Assembly (NCBI GenBank): GCA_050299835.1
Contig: JBNKWP010000002.1
Span: forward strand, 124,001 to 188,000
From: JAJDOD01 sp050299835
GTDB lineage: Bacteria; Pseudomonadota; Alphaproteobacteria; Rhodobacterales; Rhodobacteraceae
Direction of reading: 5' to 3'
DNA length: 64,000 nucleotides
In this document: positions 1 through 8,176 of the stretch, one piece after another
Layout of the letters: every line of letters starts with the position of its first letter
How positions within the stretch are numbered: position 1 is the first letter of the stretch
Position numbers and translations under genes: made by a program
Notes under the pieces: model-generated
Told to the model about the DNA's origin: nothing
The model's database searches: none
Seen by the model: the letters and a program-made list of their open reading frames with translations, nothing else

Positions 1-3000
1 GTAATCGAGGATCGAGGTCGCGTTCTTGATCGTTTCGTTGCCCTGCACCATGCCCGCCGGTTCGAACCGGGTGAAGGTGAAGGCATCGACGAACTCCTCC
101 AGCGGCACGCCGTACTGAAGACCGACAGAAACCGCGATGGCGAAGTTGTTCATCATCGCCCGGAAGCCCGCGCCTTCCTTGTGCATGTCGATGAAGATCT
201 CGCCCAGCGTCCCGTCCTGGTACTCGCCGGTCCGCAGATAGACCTTGTGCCCGCCGACGATGGCCTTCTGGGTATAGCCTCGGCGACGCTCCGGCAGTTT
301 CTCGCGGGCTTTGGCGACCTCCTTGACGATCACCTTCTCGACGATCTTCTCCGCCAGCACCTGCGCCTTCTCTGCCGGCGTGCCGGTTTCGAGGATCTCT
401 GCGGCCTCGTCATCGTCCTCGACCAGCGCTGCCGAAAGCGGCTGCGACAGTTTCGAACCGTCGCGGTAGAGCGCGTTGGCCTTTACGCCAAGCGACCAGG
501 AAAGCTCGTAGGCTTCCTTGCAGTCCTCGATGGTCGCATCGTTCGGCATGTTGATCGTCTTGGAGATCGCACCCGAGATGAAGCTCTGCGCCGCCGCCAT
601 CATGGTGATGTGGCTCTCGACGGACAGGAACCGCTTGCCCTTCTTGCCGCAGGGATTGGCACAGTCGAAGACGGCGTAATGCTCTTCCTTCAGATGCGGC
701 GCCCCTTCCAGCGTCATCGTTCCGCAGACGTGGTCGTTCGCCGCTTCGATGTCCTTTCGGGAGAAGCCAAGATGCCTCAGCAGGTCGAAGGACGGGTCGG
801 TCAGCTTCTCGACCGGGATGCCAAGCGTCCTGGTGCAGAACTCCTCGCCCAGCGTCCACTGGTTGAAGACGAACCGGATGTCGAATGCGCTCGGCAGAGC
901 GGTTTCGATCTTGTCCAGTTCCGCCTGGCCAAAGCCGTGACCGATGAGCGAGGTGTGGTTGATCCCCGGCGCATTGCCGATGGTGCCGTGGCCGACCGCG
1001 TAGGACACGATCTCCTCGATCTCCGCCGGACCGTAGCCGAGCGTTTCCAGCGCGGCAGGCACGGACCGGTTGATGATCTTGAAATAACCGCCACCGGCCA
1101 GCTTCTTGAATTTCACCAGCGCGAAGTCCGGCTCAATCCCCGTGGTGTCGCAATCCATCACCAGACCAATGGTGCCGGTCGGCGCGATCACGGTCGCCTG
1201 CGCGTTGCGATAGCCGTGCTTCTCGCCCAGCTTCAGCGCCTCGTCCCAGGCCTTGCCAGCCAGCTTCGTCAGCTTCTGATCCGGGCAGTTCACCAGGTCG
1301 AGCGCGACCGGGTTCACGTTCATCGCCTCATACCCGTCCGTCTCACCATGAGCGGCGCGGCGGTGATTGCGGATGACGCGGAGCATATGCTCGGCGTTGC
1401 GTTCGTAGCTCGGGAACGCGCCCAGTTCATTGGCGATCTCGGCCGACGTCGCATAGGCCACGCCGGTCATGATCGCGGTGAGCGCACCGGTGAGCGCCCG
1501 GCCCTCGTCGCTGTCATAGGAGTAGCCCATGTTCATCAGCAATCCGCCGATATTGGCGTAGCCAAGGCCGAGGGTGCGGAAGTCGTAGCTGAGTTGCGCG
1601 ATTTCCTTGGACGGGAACTGCGCCATCATCACCGAGATTTCCAGCGTCAGCGTCCAGAGACGGGTCGCATGCATGTAATCCTCGGCCTGGAACACGCCGT
1701 CCTTCTGGAAGGTCAGCAGGTTCATCGAGGCAAGGTTGCAGGCCGTGTCGTCAAGAAACATGTACTCCGAGCACGGGTTGGAACCACGGATCGGGCCGTC
1801 TTCCGGGCAGGTGTGCCAGGCGTTCACCGTGTCGTGGTACTGGATGCCGGGATCGGCACAGGCCCATGCGGCGTGGCCGACCTGCTCCCACAGATCGCGG
1901 GCCTTGATGGTCTTGGCGACACCACCGTCCTTACGATTCAGCAATTCCCAGTCCGCGTCATCCTTGACGGCCTGAAGGAACGCGTCGGTGACACGGATCG
2001 AGTTGTTGGAGTTCTGCCCGGAAACGCTGGAATAGGCCTCCGAGTCCCAATCGGTGTCATAGGTCGGGAACTCGATGGAGGTGTAGCCTTGCTTGGCGTA
2101 GTCCAGCACGCGCTTGATATAGGTCTCCGGGATCGCGGCCTTCTTGGCCGAGCGGATCGCCGATTTCAGCGTCTCGTTCTTCGCGGGATCGACGGCATCT
2201 TCTTCGGTGCCGTCCCACGTCTTGATCGCTGCGAAGATACCGTTGAGTTCCCTCTCGTGCATCTTCGAGCCGGCAACGATCGACGCGACTTTCTGCTCTT
2301 CAATGACTTTCCAGTTGATGAAGTCTTCGATGTCAGGGTGATCGGCGTCGACGATCACCATCTTGGCTGCCCGACGGGTTGTCCCGCCTGATTTGATCGC
2401 GCCGGCCGCGCGATCCCCGATCTTCAGGAAACCCATCAGACCGGAAGACTTGCCACCGCCCGACAGGCTCTCGCCCTCGCCGCGCAGATGGCTGAAATTG
2501 GTGCCCGTACCCGAGCCGTATTTGAACAGACGCGCCTCGCGGACCCAAAGGTCCATGATGCCACCGTCATTCACCAGATCGTCAGCGCAGGACTGGATGA
2601 AGCAGGCATGCGGTTGCGGATGTTCATAGGCGCTGTCCGACTTGGTCAGCTTGCCCGTCTTGTAATCGACATAGTGGTGACCCTGAGACGGGCCGTCGAT
2701 GCCATAGGCCCAGTGCAGCCCGGTGTTGAACCACTGCGGAGAATTCGGGGCCGCACGCTGCGTCGCCAGCATAAACCGCATCTCGTCGAAATAGGCGCGT
2801 GCATCTTTCTCGGTGGTAAAATAGCCGCCCTTCCAGCCCCAATAGGCCCAGGCACCGGCAAGACGATCGAAGACCTGAGCCGCTTTGGTTTCGCCCCCGA
2901 AGCGTTCGTCTTCGGGAAGCTCGGCCAGCGCCTTTTCATCGGGGACGGAGCGCCAGAGAAAGGACGGTACATCCTTTTCGCGCACCTTCTTAAGTCGCGC

Positions 3001-3198
3001 AGGCACACCGGCCTTACGGAAATACTTCTGAGCGATAACATCGGAAGCCACCTGGCTCCACGCGCTCGGAACTTCCACGTCGTCCAGCTTGAACACGACG
3101 GTCCCGTCCGGGTTCCGGATCTCCGACGATGTCGTTGTGAAGTCGATAGTCGCGTATGCGTCCTTACCTGCCTCGGTAAAGGTGCGTTCGATTTTCAT
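1..3198 (-). CDS. nrdJ: Vitamin B12-dependent ribonucleoside-diphosphate reductase (class II), C-terminus outside window
   Basis: Makes deoxyribonucleotides for DNA synthesis using adenosylcobalamin instead of a tyrosyl radical, so it works with or without oxygen. The frame is open from the ATG at 3198 (MKIERTFTEAGKDAYA) to the window edge: 1066 codons. Family members run about 1200 residues, so roughly the last 150 are missing here. An NPCSEYMFLDDTACNLASM segment around residue 475, containing active-site type cysteines, is typical of the NrdJ barrel. The complementary strand is also open for long stretches (GC-rich shadow frames), but only this frame matches a family. No nrdA/nrdB lies nearby. 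A possible NrdR box lies about 180 bp upstream. The start is supported by the family-like N-terminus. Confidence 0.95.
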   Translation of the reverse strand, partial: MKIERTFTEAGKDAYATIDFTTTSSEIRNPDGTVVFKLDDVEVPSAWSQVASDVIAQKYFRKAGVPARLKKVREKDVPSFLWRSVPDEKALAELPEDERFGGETKAAQVFDRLAGAWAYWGWKGGYFTTEKDARAYFDEMRFMLATQRAAPNSPQWFNTGLHWAYGIDGPSQGHHYVDYKTGKLTKSDSAYEHPQPHACFIQSCADDLVNDGGIMDLWVREARLFKYGSGTGTNFSHLRGEGESLSGGGKSSGLMGFLKIGDRAAGAIKSGGTTRRAAKMVIVDADHPDIEDFINWKVIEEQKVASIVAGSKMHERELNGIFAAIKTWDGTEEDAVDPAKNETLKSAIRSAKKAAIPETYIKRVLDYAKQGYTSIEFPTYDTDWDSEAYSSVSGQNSNNSIRVTDAFLQAVKDDADWELLNRKDGGVAKTIKARDLWEQVGHAAWACADPGIQYHDTVNAWHTCPEDGPIRGSNPCSEYMFLDDTACNLASMNLLTFQKDGVFQAEDYMHATRLWTLTLEISVMMAQFPSKEIAQLSYDFRTLGLGYANIGGLLMNMGYSYDSDEGRALTGALTAIMTGVAYATSAEIANELGAFPSYERNAEHMLRVIRNHRRAAHGETDGYEAMNVNPVALDLVNCPDQKLTKLAGKAWDEALKLGEKHGYRNAQATVIAPTGTIGLVMDCDTTGIEPDFALVKFKKLAGGGYFKIINRSVPAALETLGYGPAEIEEIVSYAVGHGTIGNAPGINHTSLIGHGFGQAELDKIETALPSAFDIRFVFNQWTLGEEFCTRTLGIPVEKLTDPSFDLLRHLGFSRKDIEAANDHVCGTMTLEGAPHLKEEHYAVFDCANPCGKKGKRFLSVESHITMMAAAQSFISGAISKTINMPNDATIEDCKEAYELSWSLGVKANALYRDGSKLSQPLSAALVEDDDEAAEILETGTPAEKAQVLAEKIVEKVIVKEVAKAREKLPERRRGYTQKAIVGGHKVYLRTGEYQDGTLGEIFIDMHKEGAGFRAMMNNFAIAVSVGLQYGVPLEEFVDAFTFTRFEPAGMVQGNETIKNATSILDY

Positions 3199-3375
3199 AA
3201 ATGCTGCCCCGCATCTTTGCAGGCCCGCCTGTTTTGCGGCGGTACCCGGTGTTCCTCATCCGACCGACGGGATCGTCCGAGACAAATATCCTCACCTCGC
3301 GGGCCGCTACCGCGAACGCCTGTTGTCCTCCCACCGAGGACAGCCTGAGATGAGTTCTTCGTCCCGCCGTCACAC

Positions 3376-3390
3376 CACAACATCTAGTGG
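3376..3390 (-). promoter_or_regulatory. Possible NrdR box upstream of nrdJ
   Basis: On the minus strand the sequence CCACTAGATGTTGTG agrees at 12 of 15 positions with the NrdR consensus ACACTATATATTGTG. NrdR represses ribonucleotide reductase genes in many bacteria. A TTGACG -35-like hexamer lies just upstream on the same strand (near 3440). A second, weaker candidate (3406-3420) sits about 30 bp away, close to the usual paired spacing but with a poor match. Assignment is inference. Confidence 0.35.
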
Positions 3391-3670
3391 CGCTCCCTGT
3401 CAGCCCACACAAATTGCGGCATCCGGCCCGGATTCGTCAACGCCGTTTTTCACAATTTCGTCACTTTTTTCGCTTGACGCGCGGCACCGGGCAACAGGCG
3501 TCGTCGCCTCCACCCGGAAAAGCACAAAGACACAATATGTTAGGGGGCGAGCCTGCGCCGATACATCATGTGGTCAAATCATGGCATCCCGCGCAGAGCC
3601 GGCAACTCTCTTCCGGACCGACATGGCTCAGACCTGTTGGCGACCAGACAACAGGCAACCTGAGGACACC

Positions 3671-3703
3671 AAAAAGAAAAGGCCGCGCCCTGGGGACGCG
3701 GCC
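3671..3703 (-). terminator. Intrinsic terminator of the VPLPA-CTERM gene
   Basis: GGCCGCG (3681-3687) pairs with CGCGGCC (3697-3703). Read on the minus strand the stem is followed by a T-rich tract (complement of 3671-3680). It lies 20 bp after the stop codon of the gene at 3723-4322. Confidence 0.8.
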
Positions 3704-3722
3704 TTCGTTCATTTGTGATCGT

Positions 3723-4322
3723 TCAGCCCTTGCGACGCCGCAGACCCATTGCGCCAAGCGCGGTCAGCAGCATCAGTCCGGTTGCCGGAAGCGGCACCTC
3801 GGCGGCATAGGCAGTCACGTTGCGAATCTTGAATTCATCGCTCCAGTCATGCGCGACAATCCTGAAATGACGCGAGGCATACGCCGCGGCCGACCCGTAG
3901 GTCGACACGAACGCCCGAGCATAGTTCGAATTGTCACCATAGCCGATATAGCCGTATTGCAGTTCCTCCCAGGAGGAACCGTTGTACCCATAGATCAGGT
4001 ACTCATCGTCACGATCCACATAGCCCGCCAGGAAACCACCGAGCGTCACGTCCTGATCGAAGGACAGAATGGCCGCTTCGGGTCCCTGCCAGCCGTCGAT
4101 CAAATGATCGTCGACCGAAAGACCATAACCCGGCGCGGTGCTGACATGTGTATAGTGGCCATTGATCGTACCACGGACAGTCATCGTGATGCCATCGTTC
4201 GTTACATCGAACGACGACCCGAAGCGCCACTGATCTGCAAGATTGAAAGTCGCAGCATCCGCTGCACCGCCCATAACTGCCATCAATCCGGCAGCGACAA
4301 GCGCATGTATCTTAGTCTTCAT
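3723..4322 (-). CDS. Secreted protein with VPLPA-CTERM sorting signal
   Basis: 199 residues. An N-terminal signal peptide (MKTKIHALVAAGLMAVMGGAADA) is followed by a β-rich, Tyr/Gly/Asp-rich body. The C-terminus is a VPLPA-CTERM tail: VPLPATG, a hydrophobic helix (LMLLTALGAMGL) and a basic end (RRRKG). Such tails are processed by exosortase-type transpeptidases and mark exported, often exopolysaccharide-associated proteins of alphaproteobacteria. The ligand or role of the body is not recognisable. The start ATG at 4322 has GGGTGAG as ribosome site. It is a monocistronic unit with its own terminator. Confidence 0.85.
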   Translation of the reverse strand: MKTKIHALVAAGLMAVMGGAADAATFNLADQWRFGSSFDVTNDGITMTVRGTINGHYTHVSTAPGYGLSVDDHLIDGWQGPEAAILSFDQDVTLGGFLAGYVDRDDEYLIYGYNGSSWEELQYGYIGYGDNSNYARAFVSTYGSAAAYASRHFRIVAHDWSDEFKIRNVTAYAAEVPLPATGLMLLTALGAMGLRRRKG

Positions 4323-4816
4323 TTACTCACCCATTTAACTCGTTGCCGTCAAAGCCGGCAAACTGGGGGTTCCACATCGACACCCCTTCACACAACAAAA
4401 GTTATCAATTGATCCAGGCAATGCAAAGCATCGGCCACAGTTTCGACGCATTTCACGCCAGAATTTTTCGGTTTCACGCCACGCGTGCCCAAGAATTCAT
4501 TTCCCTCCGTATTTTTAGAAGCTTAACCGGAAACGGATTGTCGCCACTTCGCAAACAATCCTCAACGAGAGCGACGGAATGCGCCGTGGCTGCACACTCG
4601 ATTCCGCTCGGAAAACGGCCGCATGAAATCAGAAAAGGAACGCCCCCGAACCTGCCGCACGCGACATGATCCACATTCGATCCTGGTTCCAAAAAGGAAG
4701 TGACAGACGACGTCCGCGACAAACGATAAATGTCGGCTTTGAAACAGTCATTCCGCATGTGCAGAAGGATCCAAAGGAGAGACAATCAACATCGTCATCC
4801 CCGCAGGATCGAAAGA
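4323..4816. other. Intergenic region upstream of the VPLPA-CTERM gene
   Basis: About 490 bp with lower GC than its surroundings and no credible ORF. It must carry the promoter of the VPLPA-CTERM gene. Two direct copies of TTTCACGCCA (4451-4460 and 4472-4481), 21 bp apart, and a CACGCGTG palindrome (4480-4487) are the only regular structures seen. Confidence 0.5.
4451..4487 (-). promoter_or_regulatory. Tandem operator-like repeats upstream of the VPLPA-CTERM gene
   Basis: TTTCACGCCA occurs at 4451-4460 and again at 4472-4481. The spacing is 21 bp, two helical turns, and the second copy runs into the palindrome CACGCGTG. Tandem same-face repeats often bind response regulators or dimeric activators. 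The binding protein is unknown. Confidence 0.3.
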
Positions 4817-4893
4817 TGGTCGGGGCGGCGAGATTCGAACTCACGACCCCCTGTACCCAAAACAGGTGCGCTACCAGACTGCGCCACGCCCCG
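4817..4893 (-). tRNA. tRNA-Pro (anticodon TGG)
   Basis: The minus strand folds as a complete cloverleaf of 77 nt including an encoded CCA end. The acceptor stem is CGGGGCG/CGCCCCG, the D-arm contains AGTCTGGTAGC, the anticodon stem is CCTGT/ACAGG around loop TTTGGGT (anticodon TGG), and the T-arm contains GTTCGAATC. Confidence 0.97.
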
Positions 4894-4953
4894 ACTCGTG
4901 GCGCTTTTAGACGGTTTTTCCGCGCAACGGAATGCCTTCATTGCGCGTTTGCT

Positions 4954-5442
4954 TCACTGGCATGTCCAGGCGGCGTCCGGGCCAATTGATGGGTGCCGCA
5001 ACTCGCTCCCCTCAGCGATGCCCAGCCGTCCGGCGAGCCCGCCGTTGATCTCGAGAACGAACTGGATGTCAGGGCCTCCGGGGATGCCCGTTTCATCTAG
5101 GGGAATAGCGTTTTCATGGACATGACGGACCGTACCCGTTTCGTCCATGAAGATCATATCAAGAGGGATAAGCGTATTCCGCATCCAGAACGAGACGGGT
5201 TGAGGGCGCTCATACACGAACAACATGCCGGAACTGCGCGCCATCGACTCTCGATGCATCAGTCCTCTTGACCGTTCGGCTGGCGTTTCCGCGACCTCGA
5301 CGGAAAACCGGGCTTGCCCCCAGTCCCCGCGAAGGTCCACCCGATCATCGTCGCAGTCTGCCGCAACAGGGCCGGCAAACAGGACCAAAACAAGAAGACT
5401 TCGAAGGATCACTCTTCGTCGGACCGCAGCGCCGCTTCCCAC
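4954..5442 (-). CDS. DUF192 family secreted protein
   Basis: 162 residues. It has a signal peptide (RRRVILRSLLVLVLFAGPVAA) followed by a DUF192 (COG1430) domain with the family features ERSRGLMHRESM, FWMRNTLIPLDMIFMD and VLEINGGLAGRLGI. Molecular function of the family is not established. The GTG start at 5442 has a good AGGTGA site but overlaps the upstream cold-shock gene by 34 nt. An alternative GTG at 5412 overlaps that gene's stop as GTGA, which would also fit translational coupling. It is co-transcribed with the cold-shock gene. Confidence 0.85.
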   Translation of the reverse strand: MGSGAAVRRRVILRSLLVLVLFAGPVAADCDDDRVDLRGDWGQARFSVEVAETPAERSRGLMHRESMARSSGMLFVYERPQPVSFWMRNTLIPLDMIFMDETGTVRHVHENAIPLDETGIPGGPDIQFVLEINGGLAGRLGIAEGSELRHPSIGPDAAWTCQ

Positions 5443-5945
5443 GAAGTCACCTGGGTTGCCATGCGCCCACGCTTGCCGTCAACGACACGCAGCGAAACAG
5501 CTTCACCGGGCTGAAGGTCAGCCAGGCCCGAACGCCGCAAAACTTCGATATGCAGGAAGACATCCTCGCCCCGGCCAAAGACATTCGCAAATCCGAAGCC
5601 CTTCGCCTTGTCGAACCATTTCACACGGGCAGGTTCCAGAGGCAGAGAAAGATCGACAGGCTCCGAGATCTCGCCGCCGACGGCGGGCATTTCCTCTTCA
5701 TCCCCCGCAGGCGGAGCGATACTCAGAACCTCAACAGCCTGAATACCGCGTGCAGTCTCCTGCACGACGACCACTATTCCGGCGGCATCGGCCACAGAAG
5801 ACTGGCCAAAGTTCCGCAGAACATTGGCGTGGAGCAGTATGTCCGGTCCACCTTGATCCGATACCACGAAGCCGAAGCCCTTCGACGGATCAAACCACTT
5901 TACAGTCCCGGTGACGCGCGCCCCGTCATTTTCGGCGTCGGTCAT
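5409..5945 (-). CDS. Double cold-shock-domain protein
   Basis: Contains two cold-shock domains, nucleic-acid-binding OB folds acting as RNA chaperones. The first has GTVKWFDPSKGFGFV near the N-terminus and the second ARVKWFDKAKGFGFA in the C-terminal half; both keep the aromatic RNP1-type core. An acidic linker (PPAGDEEEMPAVGG) separates them. Single-domain CspA proteins are about 70 residues, so this is the two-domain form common in alphaproteobacteria. The start is uncertain: ATG 5945 gives MTDAENDGARV, while further in-frame starts exist at 5954, 5957 and a TTG at 5978. Its 3' end overlaps the DUF192 gene. Confidence 0.87.
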   Translation of the reverse strand: MTDAENDGARVTGTVKWFDPSKGFGFVVSDQGGPDILLHANVLRNFGQSSVADAAGIVVVVQETARGIQAVEVLSIAPPAGDEEEMPAVGGEISEPVDLSLPLEPARVKWFDKAKGFGFANVFGRGEDVFLHIEVLRRSGLADLQPGEAVSLRVVDGKRGRMATQVTSWEAALRSDEE

Positions 5946-6061
5946 CTCTTGCATCATCCCTCGGGCTCTTTTACCCAATTTTTAAACAAGTTTGGTCTCA
6001 CTGCATGCACTATTGCAACGCCAAATCTGTTCTGATTTCCGATTTTTCGTGCAGTTTTTCA

Positions 6062-6667
6062 TTACGGACAAAGGCGCTGAGCCGTCCAGCTATCCGCGCG
6101 CCCATCTTTCGTCCACCGAAATCTGTCATGCAGGCGGAAATCTCCATCAGCCCAGAACTCGATCTCGTAAGGCGCAATCCGAAAACCGCCCCAGTGCTTT
6201 GGCCGTTTTGGGTGCAGCCCCTGCTGCACACCGACTTTGGCAGCAGACGCAATAAGTTCGGCACGAGACGCCAGAGGGCGTGATTGCGCCGATGCAATCG
6301 CGCCGATCCGACTTTTCAGCGAACGGCTGTCATAATATGCGTCTGCCTGCGGACCATCCTCCACGGTGACGCTGCCACGCACACGCACCTGCCGACGCAA
6401 CGATTTCCAGTGCATCACAAAAGCAGCCGACGGTGTTGCCTTCAGCTCCTGACCCTTCACACTCTCGTAGTTGGTATAGAAGACGAAAGCGTCGGCCTCG
6501 ATCTCCTTCAACAAGACCATGCGCACATTCGGACGCCCTTCTGGATCGACCGTGGCCAGAGCAATCGCGTTGGCGTCATTTGGCTCGCTTTCTTCCGCTT
6601 CGCCCAGCCAGCGTTTTGCAATCCCGATGGGATCGTCACCGGCAAAGATACCGACTCTGTCGCTCAT
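6062..6667 (-). CDS. pdxH: Pyridoxamine/pyridoxine 5'-phosphate oxidase
   Basis: An FMN enzyme that makes pyridoxal 5'-phosphate from pyridoxine- or pyridoxamine-phosphate, using O2. About 201 residues, the normal length. Recognisable elements are the FMN-binding RMVLLKEI and FYTNYESVKGQEL, the middle SLRRQVRVRGSV, and the C-terminal HDRFRWTKDG substrate-binding region. The ATG at 6667 (MSDRVGIFAGDDP) fits family N-termini; an in-frame ATG two codons upstream (6673) is possible. Divergent from fabI with about 80 bp between them. Confidence 0.93.
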   Translation of the reverse strand: MSDRVGIFAGDDPIGIAKRWLGEAEESEPNDANAIALATVDPEGRPNVRMVLLKEIEADAFVFYTNYESVKGQELKATPSAAFVMHWKSLRRQVRVRGSVTVEDGPQADAYYDSRSLKSRIGAIASAQSRPLASRAELIASAAKVGVQQGLHPKRPKHWGGFRIAPYEIEFWADGDFRLHDRFRWTKDGRADSWTAQRLCP

Positions 6668-6746
6668 CTGCATATCCGCCCGACTTGATGGTCCAAACTT
6701 CTTAGCATAGACCCAAACCACCATAAACGGGTCGAGGAAAGCGAAA

Positions 6747-7553
6747 ATGATCGCAGGGCTAATGGCAGGCAAACGTGGCCTGATCATGGGGCTGGCCAAT
6801 GACAAATCCATCGCGTGGGGCATTGCCAAGGCGGTGGCGGATCATGGGGCCGAGCTATGTTTTTCCTATCAGGGTGAAGCGTTGCTGAAACGTGTTCAAC
6901 CATTAGCCGCTGAATTGGGGTCGGATTTTATCGTCCCCTGCGATGTCGGCGATGGCGACAGCCTGGATGAGTTGTTTACCGAAATCGAAAAACGCTGGGG
7001 GAAGTTGGACTTCGTCGTCCATGCCATTGGCTTTTCGGACAAAAACGAATTGCGCGGTCGCTATGTTGATACCAGCCGCGACAATTTCAAGATCTCGATG
7101 GACATCTCCGTTTTCAGCTTCACCGCCGTGTGCCGTCGTGCCGCAGCGATGATGCCGGACGGCGGATCGTTGCTTACCCTCACCTATTCGGGCGCCGAGC
7201 GGGTCATGCCCCATTACAACGTGATGGGCGTCTGCAAGGCGGCTCTGGAAACCTCGGTGAAATACATCGCCGAGGATCTCGGTCGCGATGGCATCCGCTG
7301 CAATGCGATCAGCGCTGGCACGATCAAGACGCTGGCGGCCTCCGGGATCGGCGACTTCCGCTACATCCTCAAGTGGAACGAGAACAATTCGCCCCTTCGC
7401 CGCAACGTGACAATCGAGGACGTCGGCGGCGCGGCGCTTTATCTGCTCTCCGATCTCGGCGCGGGAACGACCGGAGAGATCCATCATGTCGATGCGGGCT
7501 ACAACATCATCGGGATGAAGAACCCCGATGCGCCCGACATGACGCGAGGGTGA
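6747..7553 (+). CDS. fabI: Enoyl-[acyl-carrier-protein] reductase (NADH)
   Basis: Catalyses the last reductive step of each fatty-acid elongation cycle. 268 residues with a Rossmann start GLIMGLANDKSIAWG and the FabI catalytic set: Tyr147, Tyr157 and Lys164 in TYSGAERVMPHYNVMGVCK. The C-terminal YLLSDLGAGTTGEIHHVD is typical. The start at 6747 (MIAGLMAGKRG) has GAGGAA eight bases upstream and matches family N-termini. gpt follows within 5 bp, so the two are probably co-transcribed. Confidence 0.96.
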   Translation: MIAGLMAGKRGLIMGLANDKSIAWGIAKAVADHGAELCFSYQGEALLKRVQPLAAELGSDFIVPCDVGDGDSLDELFTEIEKRWGKLDFVVHAIGFSDKNELRGRYVDTSRDNFKISMDISVFSFTAVCRRAAAMMPDGGSLLTLTYSGAERVMPHYNVMGVCKAALETSVKYIAEDLGRDGIRCNAISAGTIKTLAASGIGDFRYILKWNENNSPLRRNVTIEDVGGAALYLLSDLGAGTTGEIHHVDAGYNIIGMKNPDAPDMTRG

Positions 7554-7557
7554 CGCG

Positions 7558-8061
7558 ATGATGGACCGGCTGCCCCACGAAAAAGGCTTCCATGTGTCAT
7601 GGGACCAGATCCACCGCGATGCCCGCGCCCTCGCCTGGCGTCTGGACGGCCGAGGCCCGGATGACGGGCATTGGCGAGCCATCGTCGCCATCACCCGGGG
7701 CGGCATGGCACCGGCCATGATTGTGGCCCGCGAACTTGACGTGCGCACCGTCGACACGATCAGCGTCCAGTCCTATCACCATCAGGATCAGGGCGAGGCC
7801 AAGATCTTGAAAGCGCCCGACAGCGAAGTGATGGGGGATGGCACCGGCATCCTTGTCGTGGATGACCTGGTCGATAGCGGCAAGACCCTGGAGCTGGTGC
7901 GCCGACTCTATCCGAAGGCCCATTTCGCGACGGTTTACGCCAAGCCGAAGGGTGAGCCCATGGTGGACACCTTCATCACAGGCGTCAGCCAGGATACGTG
8001 GATATTCTTTCCCTGGGATATGGCCCTGCAATATGTGGAGCCCTATCGCGGGACCGACTGA
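7558..8061 (+). CDS. gpt: Xanthine (guanine) phosphoribosyltransferase
   Basis: Salvages xanthine and guanine to their nucleotides with PRPP. 167 residues, with the PRPP-binding loop ILVVDDLVDSGKT at about 98-110 and the N-terminal AIVAITRGGMAPA segment. The C-terminal WIFFPWD is typical of the Gpt family. ATG 7558 and ATG 7561 are both possible. It lies 5 bp after fabI. The purine link is salvage, so it is not necessarily related to the urate degradation genes further right. Confidence 0.93.
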   Translation: MMDRLPHEKGFHVSWDQIHRDARALAWRLDGRGPDDGHWRAIVAITRGGMAPAMIVARELDVRTVDTISVQSYHHQDQGEAKILKAPDSEVMGDGTGILVVDDLVDSGKTLELVRRLYPKAHFATVYAKPKGEPMVDTFITGVSQDTWIFFPWDMALQYVEPYRGTD

Positions 8062-8176
8062 AGCCGGGTCTCTCGAAACTTCCGGCAAATCTCTTCACAG
8101 AGATCCGCGCCTCTACTTGCCCCACCTTCACAGCCGGGCTATGCCCGCCTGACCAAAAGAAATAACGGGTGACGTC

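Larger units (their letters stand above)
3199..3722. other. Intergenic region between nrdJ and the VPLPA-CTERM gene
   Basis: About 520 bp without a convincing gene. It holds the presumed nrdJ promoter and 5' leader, the possible NrdR box at 3376-3390, and at its far end the terminator of the next gene (3671-3703). No cobalamin riboswitch core could be recognised in the nrdJ leader. ORFs here on either strand lack family resemblance. Confidence 0.6.

Noticed and set aside
181..2391. Long plus-strand ORF of 736 codons
   Set aside because: It is the exact antisense of nrdJ, has no family features, and is a typical shadow frame in GC-rich DNA.
3199..3700. Cobalamin riboswitch upstream of nrdJ
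   Set aside because: The conserved B12-box could not be found on the minus strand of the leader.
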